Shown here one piece after another: positions 11,901-22,620 of a stretch of 64,000 bases of DNA (its first letter is position 1; the number at the start of each line of letters is the position of its first letter). Position numbers and translations under genes: made by a program. Source of the DNA: Pisaster brevispinus. Its lineage: Eukaryota; Echinodermata; Asteroidea; Forcipulatida; Asteriidae. The stretch spans positions 3,697,698-3,761,697 of the forward strand of contig JAMKCF010000015.1 of the NCBI GenBank assembly GCA_023634235.1, given 5' to 3'. Below the pieces are notes generated by a model, which was given only the letters and a program-made list of their open reading frames with translations, was not told the DNA's origin and did no database searches.

Positions 11901-14598
11901 CCTCGTGGTTTCATCACATGCTCTTATATTCTCCGGTTCCGACGCTTCGCAGTTACACAGGTAAGCTAAAGTGACGAAAGGCTCAGTTTGGACAGGAGAT
12001 AAGAGACTTGTTTTGGCATGGAGCGCCTTTATCTTCAAAAGATTTAAAAAAAAAAGAAGAACAAAAAGGGGGCCAACAGGACCTCTTTGAGTGATAATGC
12101 AAACTAGATGCCTATATACTTACAAGTAACTGTAAGATTAGCCATGTCTTGGAAATCACAGATGGCCTTTCGCATATCTTTTTCTGTATTTATGGACCCA
12201 TCCGCGGAAGGCTGCCTGACCATGTACCCGTAGAAATTGAGATACATCTGCAACAAACATGACGGGGAAATATATTAATCATATAGTTATTTATACAGGA
12301 AAAGATCAGGGGATGTACCTGTTTCAATTTTAGACTGTTGAATTTAAGGTGGGATCTTTTAAGTTTCAAAACCATCGTGAATGAGTTTCATTGGGATATG
12401 GGATGAAAACATGCCTAAAGAATCCTTCACAAGGTAATTTGAGTATAGACCGTGTAATCTGTGAGCTGTTTACAAAATAGCTACCTGAGCCTGGACTTCC
12501 CGCAAACAAAATGTGTACACATGTAGCTCACGGGGGATTGCTGTCTGATTTGATATATGATTTATATATATCAAGTAATAAGCCACAAGGGAAACTGACT
12601 GGGTAAATTTTAAATTCCTTTGGGGTTGAACAAAGAAAAAGTGAACCTTTTTTTTTAGCTGCGAAAATTGTGAAGAAAAAAAATTGTGTAAAAGAAAAGC
12701 CATCTTTGAATGTACAACTCTTGTTGTAAACAAAGGTTGCATGGTCTATAGGTTTGCGGGTAATTAACCAGCATGAGCTAAAATCACGAGCTGGGCTTTC
12801 TATTATTATCTAACATCCAGACTCTATAGTCTGTCGTTTCACCTCCGTGTTTACTCTCGGTGTCAACAACTCGACCCCAAAGACCTTTATAATAAATACG
12901 GTTGTTTCCGTGAACGCACTCGGCTCTAGTCTTACTTCATTCATTCGTTCGTTCATTCATTCATTCGCCAAGAAACATTTCAAATCTAATCATCACAGTA
13001 CGTGCATAATCCAACATTACAATGTTAACAAAGTACACTCTTTTTAATTAGCAAGGGGCCTACAGACGCGGAAATGAAATATGAGATTTGAAAGAAAGAA
13101 AGAAAAAAAAGTAACAGGGGTGCCCCGCCCTTATAATTAAACCACCGAGTTCGTACCCGGAAAGAAAACGACTTGCTGGTACCCCCTTGGGTTTGCCCCT
13201 TTCTATGGGTAGCTATAGACAAGATGCTTATAATCTGTTCTTAAGCCTGGCAGATTGGCAAGATTGCATCCCAATCGATGGCCCATTGTTACCAGTTACC
13301 AGTGACATAACATAATGACTATACGAACAATATGAATGCGCACCAAGATTGCGTGAATACTGATCATAAATAGATGTATGCACTCTTTATTATACGAAGT
13401 AAATCACCAGTTAACTCTGTGCTTTTTGAAATTTATATAGCACTGGTAGAGCCAGAGCTGACAAATTATAGGAGAGCAGATCAATTATGCACATGAAATT
13501 ACACCTGTGAAAATTTCCGCTGAGCGAGAAATAGAGAAAAACGTTGCACAATTTTCAGCATGTAAACTCATTGTCCTAAATTTAGATTGTAACAACCGAA
13601 AATACCTGTTTCGTTTTTAAGGGGTTTAAGATACAGCTTTATCGAATATGACTTCATTTCAGAGGGAAATAACTTACAGAAAAAAAAATTCTAGTACGAA
13701 CTTCATGATCAGTAAGCTTTCAGACTAAAATTAAACAACGATGTTTTTTTATCCTTAATCCTGTATAATTAATACCTTGAGCATACAGTTAAATAAATTT
13801 ACGTGACAGTGAGTGTGCTTTAAGATTCATTAACACTTATTAACTAACACTGATTTTTATGCTTGCACCAATACAAAATAACCAGTCCTTCGGTCATACG
13901 AAGACCCCCAGTAAATATTCGCAGCTTATTCCTGTTGTCCAATTCGATGAGCGACGATACGAACATGCAGAAAATCCCCCCAAGAACCATGGCACAGGAA
14001 TTCCGGACGGGGATTGGATGCAAGAATTAATACTTGGTAATGCAATACTCAAACAAATACTTTAAAAAAATGGTCCCCTTCATTGCATCTGAGGAAGTAG
14101 TTGTTGCTACGAAAGCTCATGCAGTTTAAAAAAAATGTAATTAGTTAGTCTTAAAGTGCTACCACTATACCTTCCTTACTTGGTAATGGTTATTGAAAAC
14201 TTGAGCATTTGATTGATTTGTTTTTCTAATTATTAGGATTTTAGGAACGTGCACACAATCCCTAGGGAATTGTTAAATGCTATGTGTACAGTGTTTGCTC
14301 GACTGTGTTTTGTTGAAAACTTGGAGATTTACACTTAAAAAAGGAGCACGATAACCTATTGTTTGAAGACGTTTTGTAGCAGGAGAGGAAGTACACTGTA
14401 AACGTATGGTATACATATAATGTTCATTAGCATTCTTTCACACTGTACTGCACTTCCTGCTCCAACACTGTGTCTGGATTATTTCTAGCGTTTTCTTACC
14501 ATTGCTGCTGCCGCCGAGTCGATGACCACTGGTGCCGAATGAACCACCGCGACCACACCGATCAGCAACGCCGATAGAAGAAGCATCTTTCCCGTCAT
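5952..14598 (-). CDS. GPI-type, furin-activatable matrix metalloproteinase (paralogue A)
   Basis: Nine exons (minus strand): 14598-14500, 12247-12124, 10048-9837, 9484-9280, 8833-8675, 8098-7973, 7545-7400, 7128-6987, 6295-5952; 1557 nt, 518 residues. All introns are GT-AG and every junction keeps frame. Secreted or surface zinc endopeptidase of the MMP family (M10A). Residues 1-22 are a signal peptide; the propeptide has cysteine switch PRCGMPD (88-94) and furin-type RKKR (104-107). In the catalytic domain, structural-zinc ligands H175, D177, H190 and H200 precede catalytic [11 protein letters not shown] (223-233), with Met-turn M241. The hinge is about 267-288. Four hemopexin blades run from C289 to C478. 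The tail (about 485-518) goes from a polar Asn/Asp/Gly stretch to a hydrophobic end with almost no cytoplasmic residues, so I infer a GPI signal. No MT-loop or fibronectin insert is present. Extra propeptide Cys at 63 and 75. The start is the first ATG before a signal peptide shared with B and C. Confidence 0.94.
8251..8440. repeat. Foldback MITE copy of the GGGCCCAATTTCATA family, in a gene A intron
   Basis: It begins with a GGGCCCAATGTCATAGAACT type end, followed by the internal GGTTACCAGCCAAA and TGTGCTAAGCACA motifs seen in the copies at 35098-35692. Its right end is degraded. Confidence 0.6.
8610..8657. repeat. 12-bp tandem repeat (ACAGGTCATTAG, about 4 units)
   Basis: The units follow one another exactly, the last with one change. 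The array lies in the intron about 17 bp beyond the 5' splice site of catalytic exon 8833-8675 of gene A. Confidence 0.85.
9112..9235. repeat. Dispersed repeat end (GAAACGTCAGGCCA type), in a gene A intron
   Basis: Holds GCTGAAACGTCAGGCCAAT followed by GCATTTATACCATAG and a stretch ending in CAGCTA. The same order recurs at 60934-61045, and the first motif also at 30843-30880. It resembles Penelope-type terminal segments but lacks the CTGANGA half of a hammerhead core. Confidence 0.5.
10153..10268. repeat. Short foldback element (TTGAACGCTAGGTGGCAGC ends)
   Basis: The left arm TTGAACGCTAGGTGGCAG is matched in inverted form at the right (CTGTCACCTAGCGTTCAA). One end recurs near 44053-44070. 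About 116 bp, non-coding, in the intron between exons 2 and 3 of gene A. Confidence 0.7.
11551..11729. repeat. Foldback with two hammerhead-like arms (Penelope-type end fragments)
   Basis: Arms of about 78 bp (11551-11630 and 11653-11729) are inverted copies around a 22 bp spacer. The left arm, plus strand, has CTGACGA (11579-11585), a possible stem II GGTC/GATC, then GAAA (11602-11605) and GCTC. The right arm, minus strand, keeps CTGACGA (11701-11695), but its GAAA has become AAAA. The layout matches inverted terminal segments of Penelope-like retroelements, which are known to carry hammerhead ribozymes. It lies in intron 2 of gene A. Confidence 0.6.
14083..14124 (+). ncRNA. Small type I hammerhead ribozyme motif
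   Basis: In order: stem I strand TTGCAT; core CTGAGGA (14089-14095); stem II GTAG/CTAC around the loop TTGTTG; core GAAA (14111-14114); then GCTC, with cleavage predicted after C14118; then ATGCAG, which pairs with the first TGCAT. Stem III is only the self-complementary AGCT, so cleavage would need a dimer, as described for small hammerheads of Penelope-like elements. It is antisense within intron 1 of gene A. Activity is inferred; the conserved core and two paired stems are seen directly. Confidence 0.72.
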
Positions 14599-14726
14599 CC
14601 TTCTGCCCGTTTCACACAAACTCACTGCCGGAGTTTCGCACAACTTTCTGCCTTGCAATTTTCTTTTAAGAGCAAAGTTTTGTTGTTTTCAGGGTGGCAA
14701 TAATGACTTAACCCAGAGTCTTGGCG

Positions 14727-14734
14727 TTTATATA
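14727..14734 (-). promoter_or_regulatory. Candidate TATA box of gene A
   Basis: On the minus strand the sequence reads TATATAAA, about 130 bp upstream of the gene A start codon. This fits a short 5' UTR of roughly 100 nt. No equally clear TATA box lies upstream of genes B or C. Confidence 0.5.
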
Positions 14735-15865
14735 CACACCGTCAGCGGAACCCGATTCGTCACAAACCCGATGACGTCTTCACGTTATCTAACCATTTCC
14801 TGCTCATACTCTCTCGTTATTTGCTTAAGCTCAAAATGTTCCAGCCAATTGGAGGCCGTCTTGTCGCATTGGCTGTGACAGTGCATAATTTTACATTGGG
14901 GGTAACACTCCCCAAATTAGGGCAAGAGATTTGGGTCGCTCACCTATGCTATGACGCACTCTAAGGTAAGTCTTTACAGTGGAAATGGAGACGCTGAATA
15001 ATGCACGGTGTTACGTAATGACCTGGTCAATGCATTAAACCACGCGAAACCTACCCCGCCAGTGTTTTTTGTTCTAGGGAATATAAAAGCACTGTTACAA
15101 TATCCTTAGCTTTAATTCCTGCTTTCCAATTTGGGTGACGTATGACGGTGATTAACAATTCAACTTGAATTCAAAACAATATAGCTCTTGGTATGCCTGA
15201 CTTCAAGAAAGCATTTTGTACGTCATGTCTTAAGAACTTTCGTGTACATGTTTTTTTTTTTTACGAACTCTTCACCTGGTGACATGGCAACTAGAATTGC
15301 TATTTTAATATCAATGGAAAGACGTGGATTCTACTCGCAGTTTTGTCTGGTTAAGTTCAGGGCCCCAAAATTGAACATACACTCTTAAAAAGAAGTGTAA
15401 AATGTTGCTGTGTAATACTGCTGGCTACAAATTTTGAGTAACTTTTGATCGATTTGGGGTAAAAAGACAATTTTTGTTATACCCCTCACTTGTGTAAAAT
15501 AAAATACACAAGGAAAAGGTAATACAGTACCCAAATTGGGTAGGAAATTAAATCGCACAACACAGAGCTTCAAATCACTCATGAAGTGGGTAATACAACA
15601 GTTTTTTAACCTCAAGCAGTGTAACTTTTGCACAACAAATGGTAAAAAGTAACTGAAAATGGGGGCAAACTGGTCCTCGTGGATACATTTTACCCATAAT
15701 GCAACGTGTACCATACATTTGGACAAGGCAAGTCTCAGGCACATAATCACAATCAAAGAACGATGGGTTGGGACGTCATTCTAATGTTGCAGGTCGTTAA
15801 TGTCTGATGTTCATGGAACCAAAGTTGCGAAGAGGGAATTTTGGCTTTATGGTAGTTATTCTATA
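14735..15865. other. Upstream flank of gene A, no gene seen
   Basis: This contains the presumed promoter region of gene A and unassigned DNA. 15380-15760 has ACACTCTTAAAAAGAAGTGT-type sequence resembling a degraded short foldback repeat. No exon is supported. Confidence 0.4.
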
Positions 15866-16685
15866 CCATGCCCGATATGGGGCAGAGGCCCCCCCCCCCA
15901 ATGTTCCCATACTTTAACACACTATTTTCCTCTTGTACAAAAGTACCCCCCTCCCTAAAATCCTCTGAAGAATTCCTGAGATTCCAAGCACACACTGAAG
16001 ATGTTCCGTCTCAACTTGCCAATTGTCCCAAAAATAGTTGGGACTGGTCTCAACTTGAGTGTTAAAGTTGGGAAGTCCCAACTATATATAGTTGGGATCA
16101 CCCATTGAGTTCAACAGGACACCGTGATCGATCAGTGCGATCGGCGTTAATTAACAAATTTCTTTATTTCAAACCCTGGTCTCTGCTTTGTACAAACTCA
16201 TGTCAAAACTGATGATAGAGCTAGAGCCGGTCGCGGGCAGTAGTTGCCCAGGAGAGGGTTTGGAATTGTCTGGATCGCTCATAATAATGCCTGGACCACT
16301 AAAACTAACTCAGTGTAAATTGTATTTTTAGAGGGTTCTGACAGCAGCCTTATGCTAATGCCTGGTGACGCTTTCAGTCTCAAGTAGGCCTGCACATTTA
16401 GTTTCCCTTCTCTCGGAATACAAAAATTCTAATTAATCTAAAATACTCTCAAGGGAAAGTGGTCTTAAAAACTTCATACATGTACTAAGATACTTACATG
16501 TTTTAGTTTATTCAATGGGGGTGCTATTGTGTATACTGCGGTCCCAACTATAGTTGGGACGTCCCAACTTTAACACTCAAGTTGGGACCAGTCCCAACTA
16601 TAGTTGGGACAATTGTCAAGTTGGGACGGAACAAAGACACAATGGGGAGGGGGGGGGGGTGCCACCATGCCCCATATCGAGCACC
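15866..16685. mobile_element. Non-autonomous foldback element with C/G runs and nested palindromes
   Basis: Both ends carry a CCATGCCC..ATATGG-type sequence (CCATGCCCGATATGGGGC at left, CATGCCCCATATCGAGCACC at right). Inside are a poly-C run at left, a poly-G run at right, and inverted copies of AGTTGGGAC units including the palindrome GTCCCAACTATAGTTGGGAC. Related fragments occur at 3766-3870, 33228-33412 and 45045-45200. No transposase is visible, so the superfamily is unknown. Confidence 0.6.
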
Positions 16686-16843
16686 AAATGAGTTATTCAT
16701 TTCGAGAAACAACAGTCTGTTGAACGGGGTAAGACATTATCTACACAGGAAAGCCTTGGATTGCTACCCTTATTGACTTTGCAACACGAAGATTTCGTCA
16801 CGGGCAGTCTGAACCGTCAATAACAGGTCTGGCAAAACCAACC

Positions 16844-16859
16844 GGCTCTTTTCAGAGCC
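16844..16859 (+). promoter_or_regulatory. Histone-mRNA-type 3' stem-loop, without a histone gene
   Basis: GGCTCTTTTCAGAGCC matches the canonical replication-dependent histone 3' hairpin (6 bp stem, TTTC loop). It follows an A/C-rich AAAACCAACC and precedes ACACTGCTTCCAGGAAGAGA, whose purine tract resembles a histone downstream element. No histone reading frame is seen upstream, so it is probably a relic or part of a repeat. Confidence 0.6.
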
Positions 16860-18119
16860 AACACTGCTTCCAGGAAGAGATTGTTCCCTTTCTGCTCGCA
16901 AGAATTATGTTAATGCTCGTTTTCACCAACAAAACCCAATTTTTCGGTCACCTTTACCCCAATGGTACATGGCTGTACACAGCTCCTTGATTGTTGTATT
17001 CAAGGTGATTATTGGGTTGTGACCATCATAGTTTAATCAGAAATTATACGGTACAGTTAAATTCTGTTCACACAAAAGTGTTTCAGTTGAACAAAAATAC
17101 ACCGAGTGATATGAATGGGTAACGTTAGTGTTTCTTTGCCTCCCCTATCCTTTTCACCTTGTTGAATCAGAGTTGAATAAAAGTGTTTTAACTTAATTGA
17201 TCTACTCAGTTTGTATAAAAAAACCAACCCCAAAACAGAAAAAACCCACAGCCATTCCAAAAGGAACACATCTAAATAGTACTAGTTTGTGTACAACAAC
17301 TGATTTAAAAGCAACACAAGTGAGTAGTAAATTAACTACACAACAGTGCTGGGTAAAGTAATATAACCCAATTATTGGGTAAGAAAATAACTCAACATCT
17401 GGGTAAAATGAGGGTTGGGTAACGTTTACCATATTTTGGAGAAAAAGGGGAACATGGCCGTCACATGGGTAAACTTCTTACCCAACAGTGCTGTGCTAAA
17501 GATGTTGCACATGTTGGTATTAAAAATTACACAATAATTTGTACTTTTTTACACTTTGGATGGTGTGCAAGAATTTTACACAAGTGAACGACCATATTCC
17601 CTTTTTAATACCGAAAGGGTTAGAATTTTACTCAATGTTGAGCAATTATTTTTTAGAGTGTACGTCAATGCAGGCACCATTTTCCGAAGGGTTTTGATGT
17701 TACAAGCAAACTTGATCACCTCTGAAATAAAATTAGCTGTTTCCAACTGAATCCAAACCAAAACAACATGTAAAGTAAACATGTAAATGAAAATATTTTG
17801 TTTACCCCTGTTAGCTAAACAAGGACTCTACAAGAGTCGAAACATGAGAAATTATGTTTTCAATTCAAAAGAATAAAAGTGCGTCGTCACTCCCATAAAT
17901 GAGTTTACTTGTTAAATGTACACATTAGTGTCTAGACTCCGAAGTATAAATGTAGTCATACATTGTATCAGAGCAAACCTCTGCAGGCAGTCATGCGACA
18001 ATTCGTGTTTACTTTCAATACGCCTTTTGTCAAGGTTACTGTGAGAAGTTCGAATGTACAAATGTATGAACTGGTTAAAAGTCTGATGTCCAGCACTTTT
18101 TAAAGCCATGGGTTTTGCA

Positions 18120-18548
18120 CACACACAAAAAACGCGCAATTAATGATTTCATGGGGACCGCGTCTAGCGTTTTGGGGCCAACAAAAAGTTATAAATTATC
18201 CCACAAGTATATATTCGAAAACATTTTGGTGATCGGACCTATACTTTTGAGGTATGATGGTCTCAAGATTGGCTAATTAAATATTCATGTCTTTATAACT
18301 AAGTCAATTAATTTATTATATTAAGCTAATTGTGTTTTCCGGTAATTTCAAGACATAAGCTTTGATAGGATATTAGATCTGACTTTCGTGTTGAGCTAAG
18401 TATGACTTAGGCCTAAGGGGAAGACAGGACTCGTGAACAAATCCTATGGGAATTTGACCGAAATAAAGGATAAGAATAATGGGAAAGAAAACCAAATAAA
18501 AACCCCGACAAAAAACAACACCTGTTCCGACAGTAGGTCGGACAGGAA
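18120..18548. mobile_element. Fragment related to the element at 27046-28278
   Basis: It shares the order ACGCGC, ATGA..TCATG, a GGATCGGA-like motif, TAATTAAATATTCA, and a final hairpin CTGTTCCGACAGTAGGTCGG. The final hairpin matches the 3' hairpin of the 27 kb copy in kind. The 5' half is absent. Confidence 0.5.
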
Positions 18549-19672
18549 TTCTTAAGCGTTGTATTTTTGTTTGTATTGGTGAATTATTTATCTTTAGACC
18601 ATAATGTTGAATAGTTCAAGCGCAGCTCGTTGGGATGTTTGGGATGATGTTTATCAGCTAACAACTTGTTTGACATCACAACTTGTTTGACATCACAACT
18701 AATGGTTGTTCTCAATTTAATTGTCTATATCGGTTGTCATAGATAATACAGGCACTTGAGGATCACCCCTATCGCAGGGCGTTTAATGATCTATCTGAAA
18801 AGTACTAATCATTCATAGATCTTAATTAGGCTTATTGTTTCAAGCAGCAGGGCGCGGTGTGGGGAGAGATGATATCCATCATCTGCACAGCGGCATTCCA
18901 ACCCGTGGACAAATTCTTCTAGAGAAACATTTTCCCCTGACAAGATTTTCTATCCTCATTTGGGTCGTTTTGTCCCCCACTAAAAACTTGCTCTATAACC
19001 AAAGTTTGCTCCTTAATAATGTTTCAAAGTCATTTTCAAAATTTCAATGACACTTTCAAATAACTTTCGGGTACTATTAAATGTGTTTTGTTTTGAAGAA
19101 CAAAGACCTATACGTTTCCGTTTAGGTATCATAAGCTCATTTTGCCGCATGAGCAGCGTTCTGAATGCTGCATGTCTGTTAAAAATTAATATGATAACGT
19201 CATGACAACGTAAGTATCACATATGCAAATTAGGAGATCGGGCTTAGAAGTTGTAAAATACTAAGTAGTATTTTTTTCTTCAACTTTATGAACTAGGTAT
19301 CCTGATTCCTTCTCGTCTAAGTCTTAACTATCAGAGGATTTAGTGATAAATTAAATGTAGACGTAATTTTACTTTCAAAAATATTATTAAAATAGAAAAA
19401 ACTTCAAAATGATATACACCAATGACTGCAAAAGTAAAGAAATCGGTCTGTATACATAGTACATGCTGTATGATGTATAGCATACAGGTGCAGTGAAGTC
19501 ACATGTATCGACAGCGAAGTAGGGACCTACTGGTAAGTCTGTATTGTTGAAAGTAATACATTGATCATGTTGACATATCAATTAACAGTTTTCATGAAAC
19601 TATTGTGTATTTGATATAGCAATAATCTAAGGAGCTGACGTTGCTGACGTTGTGACAACGTTCACAGTACTG

Positions 19673-19842
19673 CAGCCGATTTCACGAAACGCTAGGATTA
19701 ATCCTATCTCGAGTTAGGACGAGTAACTAGTCCTAACTTAGGGTTAATCTTAAGGTTTACATGTTACAGTGCAAGGCTGGGACTCGTCCTAAGTCCTAAG
19801 ATTTATCCTAAGTCAGGAAGAGTTTGGTGAAATCAACGGCTG
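19673..19842. repeat. About 170 bp foldback MITE, copy 1
   Basis: It begins CAGCCGATTTCACGAAACG and ends in the inverted form (TTTGGTGAAATCAACGGCTG). The centre carries repeats of CTAAGTCCTAAG and CGAGTAACTAGTCC. A nearly identical copy lies at 59491-59659. Confidence 0.85.
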
Positions 19843-20194
19843 GAAAAGGAAACGTTGTTGCAACATTCTTTTGAAAACGATTATTTACAACATGGCAACG
19901 TTGTGTATACGTCCTAATGTAGAGGGATCCCTACACTCTGCCCTACACTAACAACGTGTTTTTCGTGGAGTCGACAAAGATTCTTTGCTACAACGTTCCT
20001 TATATAACGTTATAACAACGAGCAAGCACGCTCTGGTAACGTTGTCGTAACGTTTATGTAAGTTGTCATAAGGTCACTGGAAACGTTAAACGTACCAACA
20101 ACGTGATTGTTACATTGCGTCCTAACGTTCAGAAGACGTAGAGGGGAGTCGACAAAGTTTCATTGTTACAACGTTATATTAAAAACGTTACTTA

Positions 20195-20323
20195 GGCTGT
20201 GTCCGAAACGGAAACTTCGGCTTCAGCTACGGCTAGATCGCGCACGTCTGCCTATTCTTCAACACTGGCAGACGCGCTGATCTAGCTCTAGCTGAAGCCG
20301 AAGTCGCCGTTTCAGACACGGCC
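20195..20323. mobile_element. PIF/Harbinger-like MITE with TTA target duplication
   Basis: This 129 bp element has ends GGCTGTGTCCG and, inverted, GGCCGTGTCTG. TTA lies on both sides (20192-20194, 20324-20326). The related repeat at 63690-64000 carries the same site with a single TTA and no insert. A 3 bp TWA duplication with GGC ends is typical of PIF/Harbinger. The interior is one long hairpin. Relatives: 44096-44273 and 49180-49310. Confidence 0.82.
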
Positions 20324-20522
20324 TTACACCAAAGTCTGACTTCATTACAACGTTGTGAGAACGTCAAACTGTTAGCTGGGTGTCTCTTTCTTTGATTTAC
20401 TTCAATTCAAACGTTGTAATTCCTAAGGAAACGATACACGAGCAGTGAATGATTGATCTGCTTAAATGTTTTCATGTTCTTTATTGTGTGGCTATCATAT
20501 GTATAAATGTTTATAAAACTTG

Positions 20523-21329
20523 TGTTATGTTCACACCTCCAATCACTAAGCGGGGAACAAAATACAAACAACAATATATTCTGACCGGGCAGTGACCTCC
20601 CTGTATTCCAGAATCTTCTAAAGCTGCTCAGATGTTTATACGTATATTTGTAGGAAATTATATAATGTATAAGAAATTGCTAGAAGAGTGTATTTTAGGA
20701 AAATGATGTAATATAAAGAAGTTTGTAGAAAAAAGAAATTTGTGGAAGATCTGAGACACTATAAATACGGGCTGTGAGAGACTTGCAGGTCTAAGGAAAG
20801 CATATACGGAGAGAAACCCGGCCGTATGCTACCCAGAGAGATTTTTGAGGCTAAGTGAAGTGCAGTGCTGAATTTTGTTCCGAAAGAGACAGTTTGTGAA
20901 CTGAATCTGCAGTTCCAGTTTTGGGGTAATCGATTCCCGTATTTGCAACGGTCATCACGCCTTCGCCGTTTCGTCTCGAGCCCGGTCATTCAAGTTGGAG
21001 GTGATCTTCGCCCCAGTTGCTGCTCATTTTTGCACCGACAAGGACTGAACTCTGTTCACCAGTTTTGGAGTCCACCATTCTTCGTGGTAGTGCCTGCCAA
21101 GCTCTCGCCCGTAAGATCTTCTTATTAATATAAGATCTTTTCTTGATTATTTAATCTCAGCATTGTAAACTGATATTAGTCAGCATTTTATTGTTATCAT
21201 CATCTTTGACGAGTTGAGCGTAAATTATATTAAATCACAAATGTTTATGTTCTTTAAATCAGTGTGATCTTGCTTGATTCTTTGTCACGTCTGGGAAAAG
21301 TCTAACTTTTGGATTTTCAGATCGTAACA
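20523..21329 (+). mobile_element. Solo LTR of an LTR retrotransposon
   Basis: The 807 bp unit starts TGTTATG and ends CGTAACA. It lies between direct repeats CTTG at 20519-20522 and 21330-21333, the short duplication expected of Gypsy-type integration. Inside, TATAAATA at 20760-20767 would serve as promoter on the plus strand. No gag-pol and no second LTR are present, so the element has probably been reduced by LTR-LTR recombination. The clade cannot be told without coding sequence. Confidence 0.75.
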
Positions 21330-21333
21330 CTTG

Positions 21334-21899
21334 ACACAGTGAGTACAATAGATATCTTTAGATATAGTTCCCGTTTGAAGTCGTCAATGTGTGTAAAAAG
21401 GTGATATTATGGGCCCCCAATGTGCAAAACCCAATGACGAACTTCACGGCTTTGATTGCTTTGAAAACTACGCCGCCGAATTCATGTTTAGACCAAAAAG
21501 AGGCAACCGGTTACAGATGATAGCCCTGAAGGGCCATCGAGCATAAATATAAACATGTACGTCAATGTTCATGACAAAGCTCCGACTTGTGTCTGAGTCG
21601 TGAATATTGACGTCAATATTTCCGACAACATTTCTGACTTTGTGCTTCTGAGTCGTAAGGCTGACGCAAATATTGACGACAAAATTCACGACTTGTGCCT
21701 CAAGTCGTGGATATTAACTCCAACAGTCATACTAATAAACGGCTTGAGCCAAATTTGCAAACCTACCAGGTGTGAATTTCACAACGTAATTATAGGTAGT
21801 CTATGTGACGCGGGCGCTGCCGTGTACGTGTAGATTCGCATAGTGATGCATGCACGCAGCGAGTAACTTTTGCACATTTTAGTGGCAAAATCGCGACTT
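21334..21899. other. Intergenic, no gene seen
   Basis: It contains repeated TTGACGTCAATA and GACTTGTG..AGTCGTG motifs between 21540 and 21720, an irregular repeat. No supported exon. Confidence 0.35.
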
Positions 21900-22315
21900 G
21901 AAAAAGACAATCACCCAGAGGCAGTGCCAGGGACAGTGCCAGTGTCACACCAGTGGCAGTGTCACATCAGAGGCAGTGTCACACCAGAGGCAGTGTCAGA
22001 CCAAAGGGAGTGTCAGAGACAGTGCCAGTGTCACACCAGAGGCAGTGTTAGAGACAGTTTCAGTGTCACACCAGAGACAGTGTCAGAGACAGTGCCAGTG
22101 TCACACAAGAGGCAGTGTCAGAGCCAGTGACAGTGTCAGAGCCAGAGACAGTGTCAGAGACAGTGCCAGTGTCACACCAGAGACAGTGTCAGAGACAGTG
22201 ACAGTGTCAAAGCCAGAGACAGTGTCAGAGACAGTGCCAGTGTCACACCAGAGGCAGTGTCAGAGCCAGTGCCGGTGTCACACCAGAGACAGCGTCACAT
22301 TCCGAAACAGTGTCG
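21900..22315. repeat. Minisatellite of CAGTGTCACACCAGAG and CAGTGTCAGAGA units
   Basis: About 415 bp of irregular tandem units that mix two related words. The frames stay open in more than one register only because of the repeat, so no protein is called. Confidence 0.9.
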
Positions 22316-22329
22316 GAAATACAAAAGAA

Positions 22330-22620
22330 AACTGTTGGTTGCAAAATTTATTCAGATATGTGACAAAGCCTTTCAGCTTAAAAAAACCCAAAACAGTAAT
22401 GTGGGGCCTACCACATAAATGTCTTCAAATTAACCAAACTCACTTAGTTAGCAAAAATTCCAAACGGCTGACCTTTCAAAAATTGAAGAAAAAAATCTGA
22501 GGTTTAGTTGTCTGAAAAATATGTGATTTTTTTTCAAGAGGCTGAGAGACTTTAAATGTTTTTTGAGTATTTCTGAATATTTAGCATTGGTTACTATGGG
22601 ACTTTATTTAGTGTGGTGCA
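22330..22620. repeat. Dispersed repeat, inverted copy in a gene B intron
   Basis: The segment with CCAAACGGCTGACC.. and CAAGAGGCTGAGAGAC recurs in reverse complement at about 31640-31790 (AGCCTCTTGAAAACC, AAAAGTCAGCCGTTTGG). Its class is unknown. Confidence 0.5.

Larger units (their letters stand above)
16690..19625. other. Intergenic, no gene seen apart from short motifs
   Basis: 17330-17660 has several TGGGTAA-rich segments that look like a degraded repeat. 18660-18700 has two copies of ACAACTTGTTTGACATC. The histone-type stem-loop at 16844 and the transposon fragment at 18120 are listed separately. No exon is supported. Confidence 0.4.
19626..20385. repeat. ACAACGTT-rich composite repeat with two nested MITEs
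   Basis: The body is dense in ACAACGTT motifs and is closely related, in inverted orientation, to 63690-64000. Two smaller elements are nested inside it: 19673-19842 and 20195-20323. No coding capacity is seen. Confidence 0.7.

Noticed and set aside
21870..22500. Plus-strand frames of 86 and 200 codons at the 22 kb minisatellite
   Set aside because: Two registers are open at once over the same tandem repeat, with no splice signals and no family resemblance.
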